64,000 nt of DNA, from NCBI GenBank assembly GCA_014302835.1, contig CP060294.1, positions 2,815,067 through 2,879,066 on the forward strand, read 5' to 3'. The stretch comes from Pedobacter sp. PAMC26386. Its GTDB lineage: Bacteria > Bacteroidota > Bacteroidia > Sphingobacteriales > Sphingobacteriaceae. The notes under the pieces were generated by a model that was not told the origin of the DNA, did not search any database, and worked only from the letters and a program-made list of their open reading frames with translations. Shown piece after piece: positions 62,173 to 64,000 of the stretch (positions are counted from its first letter, which is position 1; each line of letters begins with the position of its first letter). Both the position numbers and the translations under genes were made by a program.

Positions 62173-64000
62173 TTACCAGCGCCTCCCTTTTCGCTCTCAT
62201 TTCTGTATAAAATTTGGTCGCCTGTTCTAAATATGCTTTCGCAAACTCTTCTGAAGGCTCATTTTTATTAATCTGTAAAACCAGTTCATTAAAAGTAACT
62301 GGCAAAATCACCTCACCAGTTTCCACATAATTTGTTTCAAATTCTCTGATGACACCAATTTGCGTACTGCTGTTTACACTTTTATCTAATAGTAATGCTT
62401 TTGCAGTATTTACAAACACACTGTAAGCATGATAAATCGCATCAGACCAGGCTTTACCTTCAAAAGAAGCATTAGCCCATAATAGTTTCTCTTCACCTTC
62501 CAGTAAAAGCGTAGCCACCAAATCAATCACTACCCCCGCACATTCACCTACACCAATTGCAGTCACAAATGTTTCTTCATGCCCCCAGTCTACATACTCT
62601 TCATTTGTCAATGCGGTCAGATCTGCTAATGGTTTCAGCAACTGGTAAAAATAATCTTTACCCTTCGCGTCATAATATTGGTGGAAACTTTCATCAGCTC
62701 CGGAATTCATATGATAATCATCCAGAACCGTACGCAAAATAGCTGGTGCACGTTTTGTTGGTGCTTTAATCACACGTTCTGCAACTCTGCCTTCGCCGTC
62801 ACCTACTGTTCCACCGCCAATCATTACCTGTACTGCAGGGACAACTTTACCATTTGCTTTCACCGAACTACCATGAAATCCAATATGTGCCAGGCCATGC
62901 TGACCACATGAATTCATACAGCCACTTATTTTTATCTTAATATCTTTATCGTAAATCAGGTCAGGGTATTCTTCATAAATCACACTTTCTAATACCGCTG
63001 CTAATGACATACTATTGGCAATTCCCAGGTTACAGGTATCTGTACCAGGGCAGGTCGTAATATCACCTATACTATCAAAGCCCGGAACTGCGAAATCTAA
63101 TTCATGTAATGCAGCATATAAAGGAATCAATGCTTCTTCTCTGACAAATTTCAACAATAAGCCCTGATTCTGTGTAATTCTGATTTCATCGGCAACATAT
63201 GGACGTATAGCCGCTACAAATAATCTTGCTTTATCTGTTTTAATGTCACCCACCGGAACCTTGATATAGACCCCATAAAAACCACTTTGTTTTTGAGGGA
63301 ATACATTCGTATCAAACCATCTCTGGTATTGTTTTTCATCAGCCGGACGCACATCAGATGCACTTACCGGTTCTGGTAACTGAGGCAATGGTACAGTACC
63401 CAGATCAATCTCAAAAGTTTTAACCTTATTGGCTATCACTTCCTCTGCAATTAAACGAGTTACTTCTTCCAAACCCAATTTTTGCACCAGATATTTTAAC
63501 CTTGCTTTATTTCTGTTCGTTCTTTCACCATAACGGTCAAATACTCTCAAAACAGATTCTGAATAAGGAATTAACTGATCTTCCGGCAGAAAATCATGAA
63601 CCACACTAGCCAGAAAAGGCTGCGCCCCTAAACCACCAGCAAACATGACTTTGAATCCACGTTCTCCTTTTTCATTCAGTTTAGGAATAAATCCTAAATC
63701 ATGGATATAGCTGAAAGCTGTATCTTTCTCTGTAGATGAAAAAGAAATCTTGATTTTCCTGCCCATTTCCTGGCATACAGGATTACGCAAAAAGTATTTG
63801 AATGTGGCCTGAGCATAAGGAGAAACATCAAACAGCTCGTCTGGGTTAATCCCCGCATCGGGCGAAGAAGTTACATTTCTAACGGTATTACCGCAGGCTT
63901 CCCGTAAAGTAATATCATCACGTTCCAGTTCTGCCCATAGTTCAGGTGTACGGTCCAAACTCACATAGTGAATCTGAATATCCTGTCTGGTGGTTAAATG
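62162..64000 (-). CDS. Siroheme [4Fe-4S] sulfite/nitrite reductase with C-terminal HEPN-like domain, 5' end outside window
   Basis: The frame is open to base 64000, so at least 613 codons are visible and the true start lies beyond the edge; the GTG near 63964 is internal. HLTTRQDIQIHYV at the edge is the conserved reductase entry to the first half. The siroheme/iron-sulfur ligands are CPGTDTCNLG and KISGCMNSCGQHG. The enzyme reduces sulfite to sulfide, or nitrite to ammonia, with six electrons. Operon position with cysH, cysD and cysN favours sulfite. The last 115 residues or so (FEGKAWSDAIYHAYSVFVNTAKALLL onward in helical pattern) look like a HEPN domain fused to the reductase. This domain has no known role here. 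Confidence 0.88.
   Translation of the reverse strand, partial: HLTTRQDIQIHYVSLDRTPELWAELERDDITLREACGNTVRNVTSSPDAGINPDELFDVSPYAQATFKYFLRNPVCQEMGRKIKISFSSTEKDTAFSYIHDLGFIPKLNEKGERGFKVMFAGGLGAQPFLASVVHDFLPEDQLIPYSESVLRVFDRYGERTNRNKARLKYLVQKLGLEEVTRLIAEEVIANKVKTFEIDLGTVPLPQLPEPVSASDVRPADEKQYQRWFDTNVFPQKQSGFYGVYIKVPVGDIKTDKARLFVAAIRPYVADEIRITQNQGLLLKFVREEALIPLYAALHELDFAVPGFDSIGDITTCPGTDTCNLGIANSMSLAAVLESVIYEEYPDLIYDKDIKIKISGCMNSCGQHGLAHIGFHGSSVKANGKVVPAVQVMIGGGTVGDGEGRVAERVIKAPTKRAPAILRTVLDDYHMNSGADESFHQYYDAKGKDYFYQLLKPLADLTALTNEEYVDWGHEETFVTAIGVGECAGVVIDLVATLLLEGEEKLLWANASFEGKAWSDAIYHAYSVFVNTAKALLLDKSVNSSTQIGVIREFETNYVETGEVILPVTFNELVLQINKNEPSEEFAKAYLEQATKFYTEMRAKREALVNGN

Noticed and set aside
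1..64000. tRNA, rRNA, insertion sequence, phage or attachment sites
   Set aside because: Reading all gaps showed no cloverleaf, no transposase or integrase gene and no terminal repeats; short non-coding RNAs cannot be excluded.

Overview
This window looks like a chromosome segment of a Bacteroidota bacterium, most likely a Sphingobacteriaceae member close to Pedobacter. That placement is inferred from gene content, not from a marker-gene search. The DNA is AT-rich and carries a SusC/SusD pair, an STN-type TonB receptor with FecI/FecR-like regulators, PorP/SprF with a type B type IX secretion cargo, and DUF2480, DUF2490 and DUF6624 proteins. A few gaps contain the Bacteroidota promoter element TAnnTTTG. 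I saw no rRNA, tRNA, CRISPR array or insertion sequence.

Layout. 1-5.4 kb: an edge-truncated GHKL ATPase, a secreted chorismate mutase, a VirJ/AcvB-like hydrolase, a lone receiver protein, a PLP histidine decarboxylase divergent from an Lrp-type regulator, and an XRE regulator. 5.5-11.6 kb: a ROK-SusC-SusD operon with no carbohydrate-active enzyme beside it. 11.9-26.4 kb: a long minus-strand block. It runs ECF sigma, FecR anti-sigma, STN-TonB receptor, two tandem beta-helix lipoproteins, a small lipoprotein, a 1583-residue MBG-repeat surface protein and PorP/SprF. 26.5-31.9 kb: an S41 protease lipoprotein, a secreted endonuclease/exonuclease/phosphatase-fold enzyme, a Tat-type phosphocholine phospholipase C and a Tat-type Dabb protein. 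31.9-39.2 kb: a SufR-like regulator divergent from DUF2480 and a complete RND efflux system, with a perfect 13-bp inverted repeat between them. 39.3-45.4 kb: MsrB, an M28 peptidase, a PheC-like cyclohexadienyl dehydratase, a lipoprotein, an SRPBCC protein, phosphoglycerate mutase and a DUF6624 gene split by an in-frame stop. 45.4-56.9 kb: a heterodimeric ABC exporter, an Fpg-family glycosylase without zinc cysteines, a second lone receiver, an M3 peptidase, a DUF2490 protein, a GntP gluconate permease and a Prc-type protease. 57.0-64.0 kb: an assimilatory sulfate-reduction operon (siroheme sulfite/nitrite reductase with a HEPN-like tail, cobA, a Met8-TauE/SafE fusion, cysH, cysD, cysN).

How genes work together. 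The sulfate operon covers ATP sulfurylase, APS reductase, sulfite reductase and the siroheme steps the reductase needs. The sigma/anti-sigma/STN-receptor block reads as a surface-signalling uptake system whose probable ligand-binding partners are the two beta-helix lipoproteins. The next three genes form a surface-display operon separated from it only by a terminator-like hairpin. The secreted chorismate mutase and the exported PheC-like protein, 41 kb apart, could together turn chorismate into phenylpyruvate outside the cytoplasm. The best leads are this periplasmic aromatic route, the SufR-like operator in front of an efflux operon, and the FecIR/beta-helix/adhesin block.
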